From Prauserella marina (lineage in GTDB: Bacteria > Actinomycetota > Actinomycetes > Mycobacteriales > Pseudonocardiaceae): 64,000 nt of DNA. The position numbers and the translations under genes were made by a program. The notes beneath the pieces are model-generated. The model ran no database searches. It was not told the DNA's origin and worked only from the letters and a program-made list of their open reading frames with translations. Shown in pieces: positions 47,255-56,458 of the stretch (position 1 is the stretch's first letter; each line of letters begins with the position of its first letter). The stretch lies in assembly GCF_002240355.1 (NCBI RefSeq), contig NZ_CP016353.1:682001-746000 (forward strand). The letters run 5' to 3'.

Positions 47255-49669
47255 ATGAGCACCCTCTTCGATCTTCCATCGGAACCGGGCAAGTACGCGG
47301 ATTTGCTCGACGACTTGAACCCTTCTCAGCGAGCGGCCGTCGAGCACACCGGTCCGCCGCTTCTCGTCGTGGCCGGAGCCGGTTCCGGCAAGACGAGGGT
47401 GCTGACAAGACGCATCGCCTACCTGCTCGCCGCGCGGCACGTGCACCCAGGGCAAGTCCTCGCGATCACGTTCACCAACAAGGCCGCGGCCGAGATGCGG
47501 GAACGCGTCAGCGAACTCGTCGGGCGCAGGGCCAACGCGATGTGGGTCTCGACGTTCCACTCGATGTGCGTGCGCATTCTCCGGCGCGAGGCCAAGACGC
47601 TGGAGATGTCGTCGAACTTCTCCATTTACGACGCCGACGACTCGCGGAGGCTGCTCACGCTGGTCGCGCGCGATCTGGATCTCGATCCGAAGCGGTACCC
47701 GGCACGCACGCTCGCCGCGCACATCTCCAACTTGAAGAACGAGCTGGTCGACGCCGATTCCGCGGCGTCGGCGGCGGCCAACGACTTCGAGCGCAGGGCC
47801 GCCGAGGTCTACGGCGAGTACCGGCGCAGGCTCGGGCTGGCCAATGCCATGGACTTCGACGACCTGATCATGCGCACGGTCGAGTTGCTCCAGGTATTCC
47901 CCGATGTCGCCGAGTACTACCGGCGGCGGTTCCGGCACGTACTCGTCGACGAGTACCAGGACACCAACCACGCGCAGTACACGCTGGTGCGTGAGCTGGT
48001 CGGCACCGAGGTGACCGAGTCGGGAGTCGAGCCGTCCGAACTGTGCGTCGTCGGCGACGCCGACCAGTCCATCTATGCCTTCCGTGGCGCGACCATCCGC
48101 AACATCGAGGAGTTCGAGCGCGACTTCCCCAGCGCGCGCACGATCCTGCTCGAACAGAACTACCGCTCGACGCAGACCATCCTTTCCGCCGCCAATGCCG
48201 TGATCGCGCGCAACCCCAACCGCAGGGACAAGCGGCTGTGGACCGCCTCCGGCGACGGGGAGAAGATCGTCGGCTACGTCGCTGACAACGAGCACGACGA
48301 GGCTTCCTTCGTCGCCAACGAGATCGACGCGCTCGTCGACAAGGGCGAGGTCAAGTACTCCGACGTCGCGGTCTTCTACCGCACCAACAACCAGTCGAGG
48401 GTGTTCGAGGAGATCTTCATCCGGCTCGGGCTTCCCTACCGGGTCGTCGGCGGCGTGCGATTCTACGAGCGCCGTGAGGTGAGGGACGCGCTCGCCTACC
48501 TGAGGGTGCTCGCCAATCCCGAGGACACGGTGAGCCTGCGGCGGATCCTCAACGTGCCGAAGCGGGGAATCGGGGACAGAGCGGAAGCCGTCGTCGCGAC
48601 TCACGCCGAGCGGGAACGCGTCTCGTTCGCCTCGGCACTGCGCGACGCGGTCGCGGGCAAGGTGCCCCTGCTCAATCCCCGGTCACAAAAGGCCATCACC
48701 GGTTTCGTCGAGTTGCTCGACGGGCTTTACGAACTCGTCGAGACCGGTGAGGAGGTCGCCGACGTGCTGGAGGCCGTGCTGGAGCGCACGGGCTACCGCG
48801 CCGAACTTGAGGAGTCGGACGATCCGCAGGATGCCTCGCGGCTGGAGAACCTCGACGAACTGGTCACCGTCGCGAGGGAGTTCACCGAATTCGCCGAGGC
48901 GACAAGGGAAGCGGCGGAGCCGGACACCGCAGATGTCCCGGAAGCCATTGACGCCGCCGACGCCGGAGTTCCCGAGCCCGGTTCGTTGCCCGCGTTCCTC
49001 GAACGGGTTTCGCTGGTCGCCGATGCCGACTCGATCCCTTCCCCCGACGGAGAAGAGGAAGAGGAGGACGCCGGTGTCGTCACGCTCATGACGGTGCACA
49101 CGGCGAAGGGTCTTGAGTATCCGGTCGTGTTCGGCACCGGTTTGGAAGATGGCGTTTTCCCGCACATGCGGGCGCTCGGCGAGCCGAAGGAGCTGGCTGA
49201 GGAACGCAGGCTGGCCTATGTCGCCATCACGAGGGCGCGGCAGCGGCTGTATCTCTCCCGTGCGCTGATCCGTTCGGCGTGGGGCCAGCCCATGACCAAC
49301 CCGGCTTCCCGGTTCCTCGACGAGATTCCCGGTGAATTGGTCGACTGGCGACGGCTGGCTCCTTCCGGCGGATCGGAGGGCGGTTCGCCGCGTGCCGCGA
49401 CCACGTGGGGCCGCAGGTCGGGGTTCGGTGCCGATTCGGGTGGTTTCGGAGGTCGTTCCGCGCCGGCGAAGGGCTGGAAGGACGGCTGGAAGGACACGGT
49501 CGCGCTCAAGCTCGACGTCGGGGACAGGGTCAGTCACGACAAGTACGGGCTGGGGACGGTCGTCTCCACCGACGGTTCGGGGCCGAGAGCGACGGCGACC
49601 ATTGATTTCGGTGGCACGGGAACCGTGCGGTTGATGCTCATCGGCAGCGTGCCGATGGTGAAGTTGTAG
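47255..49669 (+). CDS. pcrA: ATP-dependent DNA helicase PcrA/UvrD1
   Basis: A superfamily 1A 3'-5' helicase of 804 residues for DNA repair and replication conflicts. Motifs in order: NPSQRAAVEH (Q motif), Walker A VAGAGSGKTRVLTRR near 38, TFHSMCVRILRR (Ia), VLVDEYQDTNHAQY (II), GDADQSIYAFRGA (III), LEQNYRST (IV), MTVHTAKGLEYPVVF (V) and AITRARQRLYL (VI). The C-terminus has a tudor-like segment (VGDRVSHDKYGLGTVVS) typical of PcrA/UvrD1. It is divergent from the chorismate mutase leader; only 58 bases separate the leader GTG from its ATG, so promoters must overlap. Confidence 0.96.
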   Translation: MSTLFDLPSEPGKYADLLDDLNPSQRAAVEHTGPPLLVVAGAGSGKTRVLTRRIAYLLAARHVHPGQVLAITFTNKAAAEMRERVSELVGRRANAMWVSTFHSMCVRILRREAKTLEMSSNFSIYDADDSRRLLTLVARDLDLDPKRYPARTLAAHISNLKNELVDADSAASAAANDFERRAAEVYGEYRRRLGLANAMDFDDLIMRTVELLQVFPDVAEYYRRRFRHVLVDEYQDTNHAQYTLVRELVGTEVTESGVEPSELCVVGDADQSIYAFRGATIRNIEEFERDFPSARTILLEQNYRSTQTILSAANAVIARNPNRRDKRLWTASGDGEKIVGYVADNEHDEASFVANEIDALVDKGEVKYSDVAVFYRTNNQSRVFEEIFIRLGLPYRVVGGVRFYERREVRDALAYLRVLANPEDTVSLRRILNVPKRGIGDRAEAVVATHAERERVSFASALRDAVAGKVPLLNPRSQKAITGFVELLDGLYELVETGEEVADVLEAVLERTGYRAELEESDDPQDASRLENLDELVTVAREFTEFAEATREAAEPDTADVPEAIDAADAGVPEPGSLPAFLERVSLVADADSIPSPDGEEEEEDAGVVTLMTVHTAKGLEYPVVFGTGLEDGVFPHMRALGEPKELAEERRLAYVAITRARQRLYLSRALIRSAWGQPMTNPASRFLDEIPGELVDWRRLAPSGGSEGGSPRAATTWGRRSGFGADSGGFGGRSAPAKGWKDGWKDTVALKLDVGDRVSHDKYGLGTVVSTDGSGPRATATIDFGGTGTVRLMLIGSVPMVKL

Positions 49670-49693
49670 CTTCGGTTCGGCGGCGTCCGGAAA

Positions 49694-49716
49694 TTGTCGG
49701 ACCCCTTCGCTAACCT
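49694..49716 (+). promoter_or_regulatory. PafBC-type (RecA-NDp) DNA-damage promoter
   Basis: TTGTCGGAC-N8-TAACCT fits the remembered mycobacterial consensus tTGTCRgtg-N8-TAnnnT: the TTGTCR part, exact spacing and TAnnnT all agree, with two mismatches in the weak gtg part. The predicted start of transcription falls on the LexA box. Confidence 0.7.
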
Positions 49717-49721
49717 CGTTC

Positions 49722-49737
49722 TCGAACACAAGTTCGA
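49722..49737. promoter_or_regulatory. LexA SOS box
   Basis: TCGAACACAAGTTCGA is a perfect match to the actinobacterial SOS box TCGAAC-N4-GTTCGA. It lies at the expected +1 of the PafBC-type promoter and 19 bases before the ATG at 49756. Confidence 0.88.
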
Positions 49738-49755
49738 TGAGCTGAGGGGTGTGCG

Positions 49756-50778
49756 ATGGGGGTTCGGCAGGTGTGCGAGGCGGTCGGCACGACCTTCGTC
49801 AGGTCTTGGCATGCCGGGCGTCGCGCCCGGCTGAGCGAGGGCGCGGGTGGCCTGCCGCGTACAGCCGTTCGCGGGCTCGTCGCTGCCGCTGTCACCGTCG
49901 GCAGGGTTGCCGTTCGCGGGATTGTCGCGTGCAAGGGTCGCTCCCCGGGCGGATCCGGTCGATCGGCGAGCGCTGATGTTCCTCGGGTGTATCGCGATGC
50001 CGGTGACGACGAGCGCGACGATAACAGCGTCAGTAAACGCGCGAGCGCGTTCATGATGTCGATCAGTGGTTCTCGGGCGGTCGCCTGGACTCAGGGCGCC
50101 ACGGAAGCCGTCGGGGCCGCCGTGACGCCAGGGTGCCGCCTGGGCGCGAGAGCGTCAGAAGCTGACGCCGTGCTCCGCGAACCACGAGGCGGGGTCGATC
50201 TTCTGGCCCGCGGGGGTCCACACCTCGAAGTGCAGGTGAGGGCCGGTCGACTGACCGCGGTTGCCCATCTCGGCGATCTGCTCGCCTGCCTTGACCTGCT
50301 GACCGACGCTGACGTTGTAGCTGTTGATGTGGCCGTACACGTTGATCGTGCCGTCTTCGAGCTGGACGCGGACCCAGAGGCCGAAGCCGCTGGCCGGTCC
50401 TGCCTCGATCACGGTGCCGTCGGCGGCCGAGACGATCGGGGTGCCGATGCCGTTGGCGATGTCCACGCCGTAATGGGTCGTGCCCCACCTGGCGCCGTAA
50501 CCCGAGGTGAACGTGCCTTGGGCGGGAACGACGAATTTGGGCCGCGCCGCTTCCTCGGCGGCGATGCGGGCTTCCTCGGCTTCCCGCTCGACGCGGGCGT
50601 CGGTGACCTCGGCGCTCGCGGTGAGCTTCTCGACCTCGGCCGAGGCGTCGGCGGGGCGGGCAACCTGGAGGAGTTCGGGCGCTCCGGCTGGGGCGTTGCC
50701 GCCGCTGCCGAGTGCGGCGCTCGCGTCGCGAGTGTTGGCGAGGGGGGTGACATCCGGGCTGGCTTCGGTGCTTCCTGA
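49756..50778 (+). CDS. Unrecognised frame behind a DNA-damage promoter
   Basis: ATG at 49756 follows GAGGGG at good spacing and stands behind PafBC-type and LexA sites, so something here should be damage-induced. The first 133 codons lie in otherwise gene-free DNA, begin MGVRQVCEAVGTTFVRSW and are Arg/Val/Ala-rich with no recognised domain. The frame then continues 624 bases antisense to the M23 peptidase before a stop, which is unlikely to be real coding. Possibilities are a shorter protein with a sequencing frameshift, a small protein in another frame (one ends at 50056), or a non-coding RNA. Confidence 0.25.
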   Translation: MGVRQVCEAVGTTFVRSWHAGRRARLSEGAGGLPRTAVRGLVAAAVTVGRVAVRGIVACKGRSPGGSGRSASADVPRVYRDAGDDERDDNSVSKRASAFMMSISGSRAVAWTQGATEAVGAAVTPGCRLGARASEADAVLREPRGGVDLLARGGPHLEVQVRAGRLTAVAHLGDLLACLDLLTDADVVAVDVAVHVDRAVFELDADPEAEAAGRSCLDHGAVGGRDDRGADAVGDVHAVMGRAPPGAVTRGERALGGNDEFGPRRFLGGDAGFLGFPLDAGVGDLGARGELLDLGRGVGGAGNLEEFGRSGWGVAAAAECGARVASVGEGGDIRAGFGAS

Positions 50779-50976
50779 GGCTGCCTGCAATGTCTGACCA
50801 GCAGCGGCGGCGGCGAAAGCGCCTGCGGCGACTGCGGCGACAACCACGCGGCCACGCAGGGCCGACGAGGGTGCGGGGAGCCTATGGGAACCCCGGACGC
50901 GAACGACCGCACCGTCCAGTGCGTCTTCGAGTGCCGGAGAAGGAGCTTGGCCGCCGGGGGAGCGGTGTCGAGCCAA
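50155..50976 (-). CDS. M23 (LytM-type) peptidase or LytM-domain activator
   Basis: A 273-residue envelope protein. A basic N-terminus leads to one hydrophobic helix near 48-64 (VVVAAVAAGAFAAAAAG), then a spacer with a short coiled coil (VEKLTASAEVTDARVEREAEEARIAAEE in part). The LytM domain has HYGVDIANGIGTPI and ends with GPHLHFEVW. The zinc ligands His and Asp (HYGVD) and HxH (HLH) are intact. TTG at 50976 is preferred since GGAAGG lies eight bases upstream, but the start is uncertain. It is the counterpart of M. tuberculosis Rv0950c at the same place. Confidence 0.85.
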   Translation of the reverse strand: MARHRSPGGQAPSPALEDALDGAVVRVRGSHRLPAPSSALRGRVVVAAVAAGAFAAAAAGQTLQAASGSTEASPDVTPLANTRDASAALGSGGNAPAGAPELLQVARPADASAEVEKLTASAEVTDARVEREAEEARIAAEEAARPKFVVPAQGTFTSGYGARWGTTHYGVDIANGIGTPIVSAADGTVIEAGPASGFGLWVRVQLEDGTINVYGHINSYNVSVGQQVKAGEQIAEMGNRGQSTGPHLHFEVWTPAGQKIDPASWFAEHGVSF

Positions 50977-51035
50977 GACAGGGCCTTCCGTTACGCGGGG
51001 AGCCAGGTCTCGGGCGCCGGGCGGGGGAACCCGGT

Positions 51036-51060
51036 GAGTGGTTTCGGGGGGTAACCACTC
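51036..51060 (-). promoter_or_regulatory. Leader hairpin upstream of M23 gene
   Basis: GAGTGGTT and AACCACTC form an eight-pair stem in the leader, 60 bases before the TTG start. The 564-base gap (50977-51540) holds this and presumably two divergent promoters; no c-di-AMP riboswitch could be recognised. Confidence 0.4.
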
Positions 51061-51540
51061 GTGAACGCACGTGACTCCGGGGAGCCGCGCTTGTCCAGTC
51101 CGTTCGTGACCTGACCGTAATGGGGACTGCGGGACAGTAACGAAGGGGAACGGTCCGGAGCAAGATCCGGCCCCGGTGTGGGCCGAACGAGGCGGCCATG
51201 CCGGGGTGCGGGTGACTGAATGACGCAAGGTAGAAAGGGGGTTGCTCCATCTGGTGTGACTTGCGTTACAGATGCGCAACCGGTGGCGAAGCGACACGAT
51301 TCCCGGCTCGCCGGGCGAATGCGGATCCGGCTCGTTGCCATTGCTAGCGTCGGCTGCGGCAGAGCGCACGAATACGTAAGGCAGAGCGGACGAACCGGCC
51401 GTTGCGCGTCGAGACGCGGGCGAAGCCCCACAGGGGTGGTGACCGCCGGACGGCGGTGAGGGACGCACGGTCGCGACAGGTCGAGGTGAGCCGATGCACG
51501 GGCCCGGATATCGAGCGCAACCGCGTCGAGGTGGGCGCTG

Positions 51541-53433
51541 GTGAGTTCGCGCGTACTCGTCGAGACGGAACGGCGACCGGTGTCGCTGCTGGCGGCGCTC
51601 GGCGCTTCGGGAGTGTCCACGGTCCTGCTCGCCGCGGGGAGCGTCCTGCCAGTGGTGGCCGGGACGGAACGTGGTTTCGCGAGCGGGCCCATGTTGATCG
51701 TGCTCGCGGTGCTGCCCTTCGCCGCCGCGCTGGCCTTCGCCACGCGAGGACGGCAGGGCATGGCCGCCGGCGTGCTGGTGGGCATAGCCGTGCTCGCGCC
51801 TGGTCGTGTGCTGCTCGATCTGCAATTCGTGGCCGATCCTTCGACGGCGGCCAGGCCTGAGCTGTACCTGCCTGCCGATCTGCTTCCGCACACGCAGGGC
51901 CCCGGACTGTGGTTACTGGTGGCGGGGCACGCGGTGGCGGCGCTCGCGGGGCTGTTCGCGGTGCGCGCGGCAGGCGAACTCGGCGAGGCGGGCGAACCCG
52001 GCCAGGGCTTCGGAGGTTCCGGCGGGATCGGTGATGCCGCCTTTGGCGGCGGTGCGGGAGGCGACCGAACGAACGGCGGGAACGGAGAGCACGCCGACGA
52101 TGTACGCGGAGGGGGCGGATCAGGCCCCGGCGTGAGAGGCCGGGCAGCGACCGGCGACGGCGGACTGCCCGGAATGGCCGGATGGCGGCAGCGCTGGCTT
52201 CTCGTCGTGGTCGTCGCGGCGGTGGTGGCCGCCTTCGGTCTGCTGATGGCGCCGTTCGAGTCCGCTGACCTTTATCTGCTCGTGCGCAATGCCTTCGAGG
52301 GACCGGCGTTGCCGCTCGTGGGCTATCTCGCCGTGGCCGCCGCGCTCCCGCTCGCAGCCGCGTTCTTCATGACCTCTAGCGACGGCGCGTTCAGCAGGGG
52401 CGGACTGGTCGGCCTCGCGACCGGCACCCTGGCGATCGCGGTGCCAGGACTGGTGTCTGGCTTGGTGCTGACCGACGCCAGTGTCACATCCGGACCGGTG
52501 GTCGCCTTGGTCGCCGTGATCGCGCTGGTCGCCGTAGCGGCGACGAATCCCGACGCCGGCCGCCGCATCACCGCGGGACGTGGCACCGAGGAGGTCCGCG
52601 TACCGGGGCGGCGGAAGCTGCAGGTGGCCACGGGTGTGTTCGCGGTCCTGACGGCGGTGTCGGCGTTTGCCGGTGCCTTCATGTCCCAGCTGGCGACGAC
52701 GGGCGTCCTGACTCCGCCGGAAAGCCCCACGCGCGAACTGCTCGCCGTCGCGGGTGGGGCGGTGGGCTTGCTCGGCCTCGGTATGTTCGTACCGGCGGTC
52801 GCCGTGATCGTGCGGCCTGCGTTGTCCGTGGTCTGGGTCGGTGTTCTGGTCGCTGGGACGTCGGTGCTCGACACTGTCATCACCGCGACCAGCGTCCCCG
52901 GGGTGCTTTCCGCCGGACCCGGAGTGCTGTGGGCCTGGCTGGCGATGCTCGCGGCGGTCGTCACGGCCTGTTGCTCGGCGGTCGCCGGGGTCGTCGAGCG
53001 GGATGATGCCGACGAACTCACCGCCGACGCGGCGTCCGATGCGGGAATGAACCTGCTGACTCCCGTCGTCGCGGCAGGGGTGCTCACGATCGCGGCGTTC
53101 GGCTCGCCGGTCATCTCCGCGCCGGACTACGTCGCTCCCGGATTGTGGTCGGAGTTCGGCACCCCGTCGTGGGGGTTGCTCGCCGGGGTTCTCACGGTTC
53201 TCGGTGCGCTCGCGCTCGCGCTGCGCAGCAGGCCGGTTCCCGCGGCCGCGATGCTCGTGGGCGCCGCGTGCGTCCTCGGCCTGCACGCGGCAACCCTTCC
53301 GCTCGGCGGTGACGAAATCGAAGGCGCGGGACCGGGTATCGGGTTCTGGTTCGCGCTCGCCGGTGCTGTCGCGTCGCTGGTCGCGGCGGTCATCGCCGTC
53401 GCGGCCTCTCGTCGTTCGGTGGAACAGGACTGA
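51541..53433 (+). CDS. Polytopic membrane protein, unknown
   Basis: A 630-residue protein with about 12 predicted membrane helices and a Gly-rich hydrophilic loop near 145-215 (GGSGGIGDAAFGGGAGG). The GTG start has GAGGTGGG upstream. It lies between the M23 peptidase and sucC and is translationally coupled (TGATG) to the next small gene. No transporter or enzyme signature is visible. Similar long membrane proteins occur in this part of other Pseudonocardiaceae chromosomes as far as I recall, without known function. Confidence 0.78.
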   Translation: MSSRVLVETERRPVSLLAALGASGVSTVLLAAGSVLPVVAGTERGFASGPMLIVLAVLPFAAALAFATRGRQGMAAGVLVGIAVLAPGRVLLDLQFVADPSTAARPELYLPADLLPHTQGPGLWLLVAGHAVAALAGLFAVRAAGELGEAGEPGQGFGGSGGIGDAAFGGGAGGDRTNGGNGEHADDVRGGGGSGPGVRGRAATGDGGLPGMAGWRQRWLLVVVVAAVVAAFGLLMAPFESADLYLLVRNAFEGPALPLVGYLAVAAALPLAAAFFMTSSDGAFSRGGLVGLATGTLAIAVPGLVSGLVLTDASVTSGPVVALVAVIALVAVAATNPDAGRRITAGRGTEEVRVPGRRKLQVATGVFAVLTAVSAFAGAFMSQLATTGVLTPPESPTRELLAVAGGAVGLLGLGMFVPAVAVIVRPALSVVWVGVLVAGTSVLDTVITATSVPGVLSAGPGVLWAWLAMLAAVVTACCSAVAGVVERDDADELTADAASDAGMNLLTPVVAAGVLTIAAFGSPVISAPDYVAPGLWSEFGTPSWGLLAGVLTVLGALALALRSRPVPAAAMLVGAACVLGLHAATLPLGGDEIEGAGPGIGFWFALAGAVASLVAAVIAVAASRRSVEQD

Positions 53434-53981
53434 TGGGTCTGGGCCGGCCCGGAGCGGGGTGCCTGGTGACAGTGGGCACGGGGCTGACGAGGATCGTGCT
53501 CGTCGAACTCGCCGGATCAGCCCGAACGGCGGTGGACCGTCAGGCGCCGGCGCCGGGTGTTGTCGCCGTCAGGGTGGCGAGGGCGCTTCGCGATGAGGGT
53601 GCCGAGGTGATCCACGCGGGCGCGTTGAGGTCATTTCGGGAGATCGTGGCGACCGTCGAGCAAGAGGATCCGGCGGTTGTGCTCTTCGTCGTCGGTCCCG
53701 GAAACGATTGCGAAGGGAACGTTGGTGACTGCGCGGCCGGGGGTGTCGACGGGGATGCCGGTAACGGCATTGCCGAGATGCCCCGCGACCCTGAGAAGGC
53801 AGGCAAAGTCGACTATGACAACAATGCCGACAACTGTTCCGCCGACGAGATTGTCGACAGAGCGAGCGCATTGTTCGATGACCGTCGAGTAGCCGTTATC
53901 GCAACCGATACAGATGTCGCCAATTGGGTGAAGGCAAGCGCGATTTGCGCCACAGACCCCAGCTCAGAAGGCTATCGGTGA
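53433..53981 (+). CDS. Small protein with cobalamin-binding-like fold
   Basis: A 182-residue protein. Residues 1-90 follow the alternating strand-helix pattern of the B12-binding domain of methylmalonyl-CoA mutase (VVAVRVARALRDEGAEVIHAG, SFREIVATVEQEDPAVVLFVVG), but the cobalamin His motif DxHxxG is absent. A Gly/Asp/Asn-rich insert (about 90-135) follows, then a short C-terminal Rossmann-like end. Its ATG overlaps the stop of the membrane protein gene. The function is unknown and the fold assignment tentative. Confidence 0.65.
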   Translation: MGLGRPGAGCLVTVGTGLTRIVLVELAGSARTAVDRQAPAPGVVAVRVARALRDEGAEVIHAGALRSFREIVATVEQEDPAVVLFVVGPGNDCEGNVGDCAAGGVDGDAGNGIAEMPRDPEKAGKVDYDNNADNCSADEIVDRASALFDDRRVAVIATDTDVANWVKASAICATDPSSEGYR

Positions 53982-54098
53982 CCGAGTTCACCGGACGTGG
54001 AGACCACGGTTCGGCGCCAGGTCGATAGGGTCTTGGGCGTCCGGCAGCACGGTTTGTCAATAAACCACAGTGGCGTGTGTCGTCAGGAGACTGAAGTA

Positions 54099-55268
54099 GT
54101 GGACCTCTACGAGTATCAGGCGAAGGATCTCTTCGCTGCCCATGGTGTGCCGGTTTTGCCGGGTGCTGTGGCGGTTAGTGCGGATGAAGCGCGTGTTGTT
54201 GCTGAGGGTCTTGGTGGCCCTGTGGTGGTGAAGGCGCAGGTGAAGACTGGGGGTCGGGGTAAGGCTGGGGGTGTGAAGCTGGCTGGTTCTGCGGTGGAGG
54301 CTGGCCAGCGGGCTGAGCAGATTTTGGGTTTGGATATCAAGGGTCATGTGACGCGTCGGGTGTTGGTGACGGTGGCTTCGGATATCGCGGAGGAGTATTA
54401 CTTCTCGTTTTTGCTGGATCGGGCTCAGCGGACGTTTTTGGCGATGGCGTCTGCTGAGGGTGGTGTGGAGATCGAGCAGTTGGCGGTGGAGCGTCCGGAG
54501 GCGTTGGCGCGGGTTGCGGTGGATCCGATTGTGGGGGTGGATCGGGCGCGGGCGTTGGAGATTGTGACGCAGGCGCGGTTCCCGGAGCGGGTGCGGGAGG
54601 AGGCCGCGGATGTGGTGGTGAAGTTGTGGGAGACGTTTGTGGCTGAGGATGCCACGTTGGTGGAGGTCAATCCGCTGGTGCGGGATCCCCAGGATCGGAT
54701 TGTGGCGTTGGATGGCAAGGTCACGCTGGATGAGAATGCGGGTTTCCGGCATCCGGGTCATGCGGAGTTGGTGGATGCCGAGGCGGAGGATCCGTTGGAG
54801 GCTAAGGCCAAGGCCAAGGGGTTGAATTATGTGAAGTTGGAGGGCCAGGTCGGCATTATTGGTAATGGTGCTGGTTTGGTGATGTCGACTCTGGATGTGG
54901 TGGCGTATGCGGGGCAGCGTCATGGTGGGGTCGCTCCGGCGAACTTTTTGGATATTGGGGGTGGCGCGTCGGCGGAGGTGATGGCCGCGGGGTTGGATGT
55001 GATCCTGGGTGATCCGTCGGTGCGTAGTGTGTTTGTGAATGTGTTCGGTGGGATCACCGCGTGTGATGCGGTGGCGACCGGGATTGTGGAGGCGTTGCGC
55101 CTGCTGGGTGATGAGGCGTCCAAGCCGTTGGTGGTGCGCCTGGATGGCAACAATGTGGAGCAGGGCAGGCAGATCCTGGCGGCGGCGGCGCATCCGCTGG
55201 TGACTGTGGTGGACACGATGGACAGTGCGGCGGACAAGGCCGCCCAGCTAGCGGCGGCGGGTGCGTGA
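54099..55268 (+). CDS. sucC: Succinyl-CoA synthetase beta subunit
   Basis: It forms the TCA-cycle enzyme with SucD, making ATP or GTP from succinyl-CoA. The 389-residue protein has the ATP-grasp N-terminus ([36 protein letters not shown]), LVEVNPLV near 213, and the CoA-ligase half with GNGAGLVM near 258 and [12 protein letters not shown] near 310. GTG at 54099 is chosen from AGGAGA eight bases upstream. Third codon positions are almost all G or T, unlike its neighbours. Three bases separate it from sucD. Confidence 0.97.
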   Translation: MDLYEYQAKDLFAAHGVPVLPGAVAVSADEARVVAEGLGGPVVVKAQVKTGGRGKAGGVKLAGSAVEAGQRAEQILGLDIKGHVTRRVLVTVASDIAEEYYFSFLLDRAQRTFLAMASAEGGVEIEQLAVERPEALARVAVDPIVGVDRARALEIVTQARFPERVREEAADVVVKLWETFVAEDATLVEVNPLVRDPQDRIVALDGKVTLDENAGFRHPGHAELVDAEAEDPLEAKAKAKGLNYVKLEGQVGIIGNGAGLVMSTLDVVAYAGQRHGGVAPANFLDIGGGASAEVMAAGLDVILGDPSVRSVFVNVFGGITACDAVATGIVEALRLLGDEASKPLVVRLDGNNVEQGRQILAAAAHPLVTVVDTMDSAADKAAQLAAAGA

Positions 55269-55271
55269 GCG

Positions 55272-56159
55272 ATGTCGATTTTCCTGAATGAGCATTCCAA
55301 GATCATCGTGCAGGGTTTGACCGGGTCGGAGGGCACGAAACACGCCACGAAGATGCTGGCCGCCGGCGCGAACATCGTCGGTGGGGTCAACGCCCGCAAG
55401 GCCGGCACCACCGTCACCATCGGCGGCACCGAGTTGAGCGTGTTCGCCACGGTGGAGGAGGCGATGAAAACCACCGGCGCGGACGTGTCGGTGATCTTCG
55501 TGCCACCCCGGTTCGCCAAAGACGCCGTGATCGAGGCCATCGACGCCCAGATCGGGCTGGCCGTGGTCATCACCGAGGGCATCCCCGTGCACGACTCGGC
55601 CTACTTCTGGGCCCACGCCGTCGCCACCGGGAACAAGACCCGCATCGTGGGCCCGAACTGTCCGGGGGTGATTTCCCCGGGCAAGTCCAACGCCGGGATC
55701 ATCCCCGCCGACATCACCGGCCCCGGCAGGATCGGGCTGGTGTCCAAATCCGGCACTCTGACCTACCAGATGATGTATGAACTGCGCGACATCGGCTTCT
55801 CCACCGCCGTCGGGATCGGGGGCGACCCCATCATCGGCACCACCCACATCGACGCGCTGGAAGCCTTCGAAGCCGACCCCGACACCGACATCATCGTCAT
55901 GATCGGGGAAATCGGCGGCGACGCCGAAGAACGCGCCGCCGACTACATCACCCACCACGTCACCAAACCCGTCGTGGGCTACGTCGCCGGATTCACCGCC
56001 CCCGAAGGCAAAACCATGGGCCACGCCGGCGCCATCGTCTCCGGCTCCACCGGCACCGCCCAAGCCAAAAAACAAGCACTCGAAAACGCAGGCGTCAAAG
56101 TCGGCAAAACCCCCACCGAAACCGCCGAACTCGCCCGCGAACTCTACAAAAACCTCTAG
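55272..56159 (+). CDS. sucD: Succinyl-CoA synthetase alpha subunit
   Basis: The alpha subunit binds CoA and carries the phosphohistidine. The 295-residue protein has the CoA-binding start ([19 protein letters not shown]), [11 protein letters not shown] near 132, [10 protein letters not shown] near 159, and the active-site His in [10 protein letters not shown] near 256. Its third codon positions are mostly C, becoming rich in C and A towards the 3' end (many GAA, AAA and CAA codons), the reverse of sucC. Two strong hairpins follow the stop. Confidence 0.97.
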   Translation: MSIFLNEHSKIIVQGLTGSEGTKHATKMLAAGANIVGGVNARKAGTTVTIGGTELSVFATVEEAMKTTGADVSVIFVPPRFAKDAVIEAIDAQIGLAVVITEGIPVHDSAYFWAHAVATGNKTRIVGPNCPGVISPGKSNAGIIPADITGPGRIGLVSKSGTLTYQMMYELRDIGFSTAVGIGGDPIIGTTHIDALEAFEADPDTDIIVMIGEIGGDAEERAADYITHHVTKPVVGYVAGFTAPEGKTMGHAGAIVSGSTGTAQAKKQALENAGVKVGKTPTETAELARELYKNL

Positions 56160-56169
56160 ACCAAGGTCG

Positions 56170-56194
56170 GACAAACCTCTGCTATGGGTTTGTC
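56170..56194 (+). terminator. First hairpin after sucD
   Basis: GACAAACC and GGTTTGTC form an eight-pair stem ten bases after the sucD stop. Confidence 0.6.
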
Positions 56195-56213
56195 GGGCAC
56201 GACCTGACACCTA

Positions 56214-56260
56214 CACAACGACCAGGGGCCGGGCCACACGCCCGGCCCCTGGTCGTTGTG
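56214..56260 (+). terminator. Second, 21-pair hairpin after sucD
   Basis: A perfect 21-pair stem (left arm 56214-56234, right arm 56240-56260) around CACAC. There is no T-run, as is common for actinobacterial terminators. Confidence 0.85.
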
Positions 56261-56458
56261 GGGCGTACGTCATTATGGGCGGACATGAAACCGAATGCTC
56301 GGGTGAGGCGTCCAAGGCCGGGCGCCGCCTGAGCGGCCATGCGCTAATGTCGCGTACCGCTGCGGCCTGGACTGCCCGCGAGTGCGTTCCGGCCTCCGCG
56401 CAAGGCGGCTGACCAGGACTGACCGCGCGTTAGAGCAAGAACACGACAGGAGACACGG

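Noticed and set aside
47036-48604. Long N-terminal extension of chorismate mutase in the same frame
   Set aside because: It would cross the leader terminator and lie antisense to pcrA; a good GGAGG site precedes the ATG at 47035 and the short form matches the family length.
49710-50054. 114-codon minus-strand frame after pcrA
   Set aside because: It is Ser/Arg/Pro-rich with no domain or ribosome site, and it reads through the LexA box in the wrong direction.
51256-51269. MtrA box (GTAAC direct repeat) upstream of the M23 gene
   Set aside because: GTAACGCAAGTCAC has one imperfect half and the wrong period (9 bases), too weak to claim.
50977-51540. c-di-AMP (ydaO) riboswitch ahead of the M23 peptidase
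   Set aside because: Such riboswitches are common before actinobacterial wall hydrolases, but I could not match its conserved segments here; a covariance-model search would settle it.
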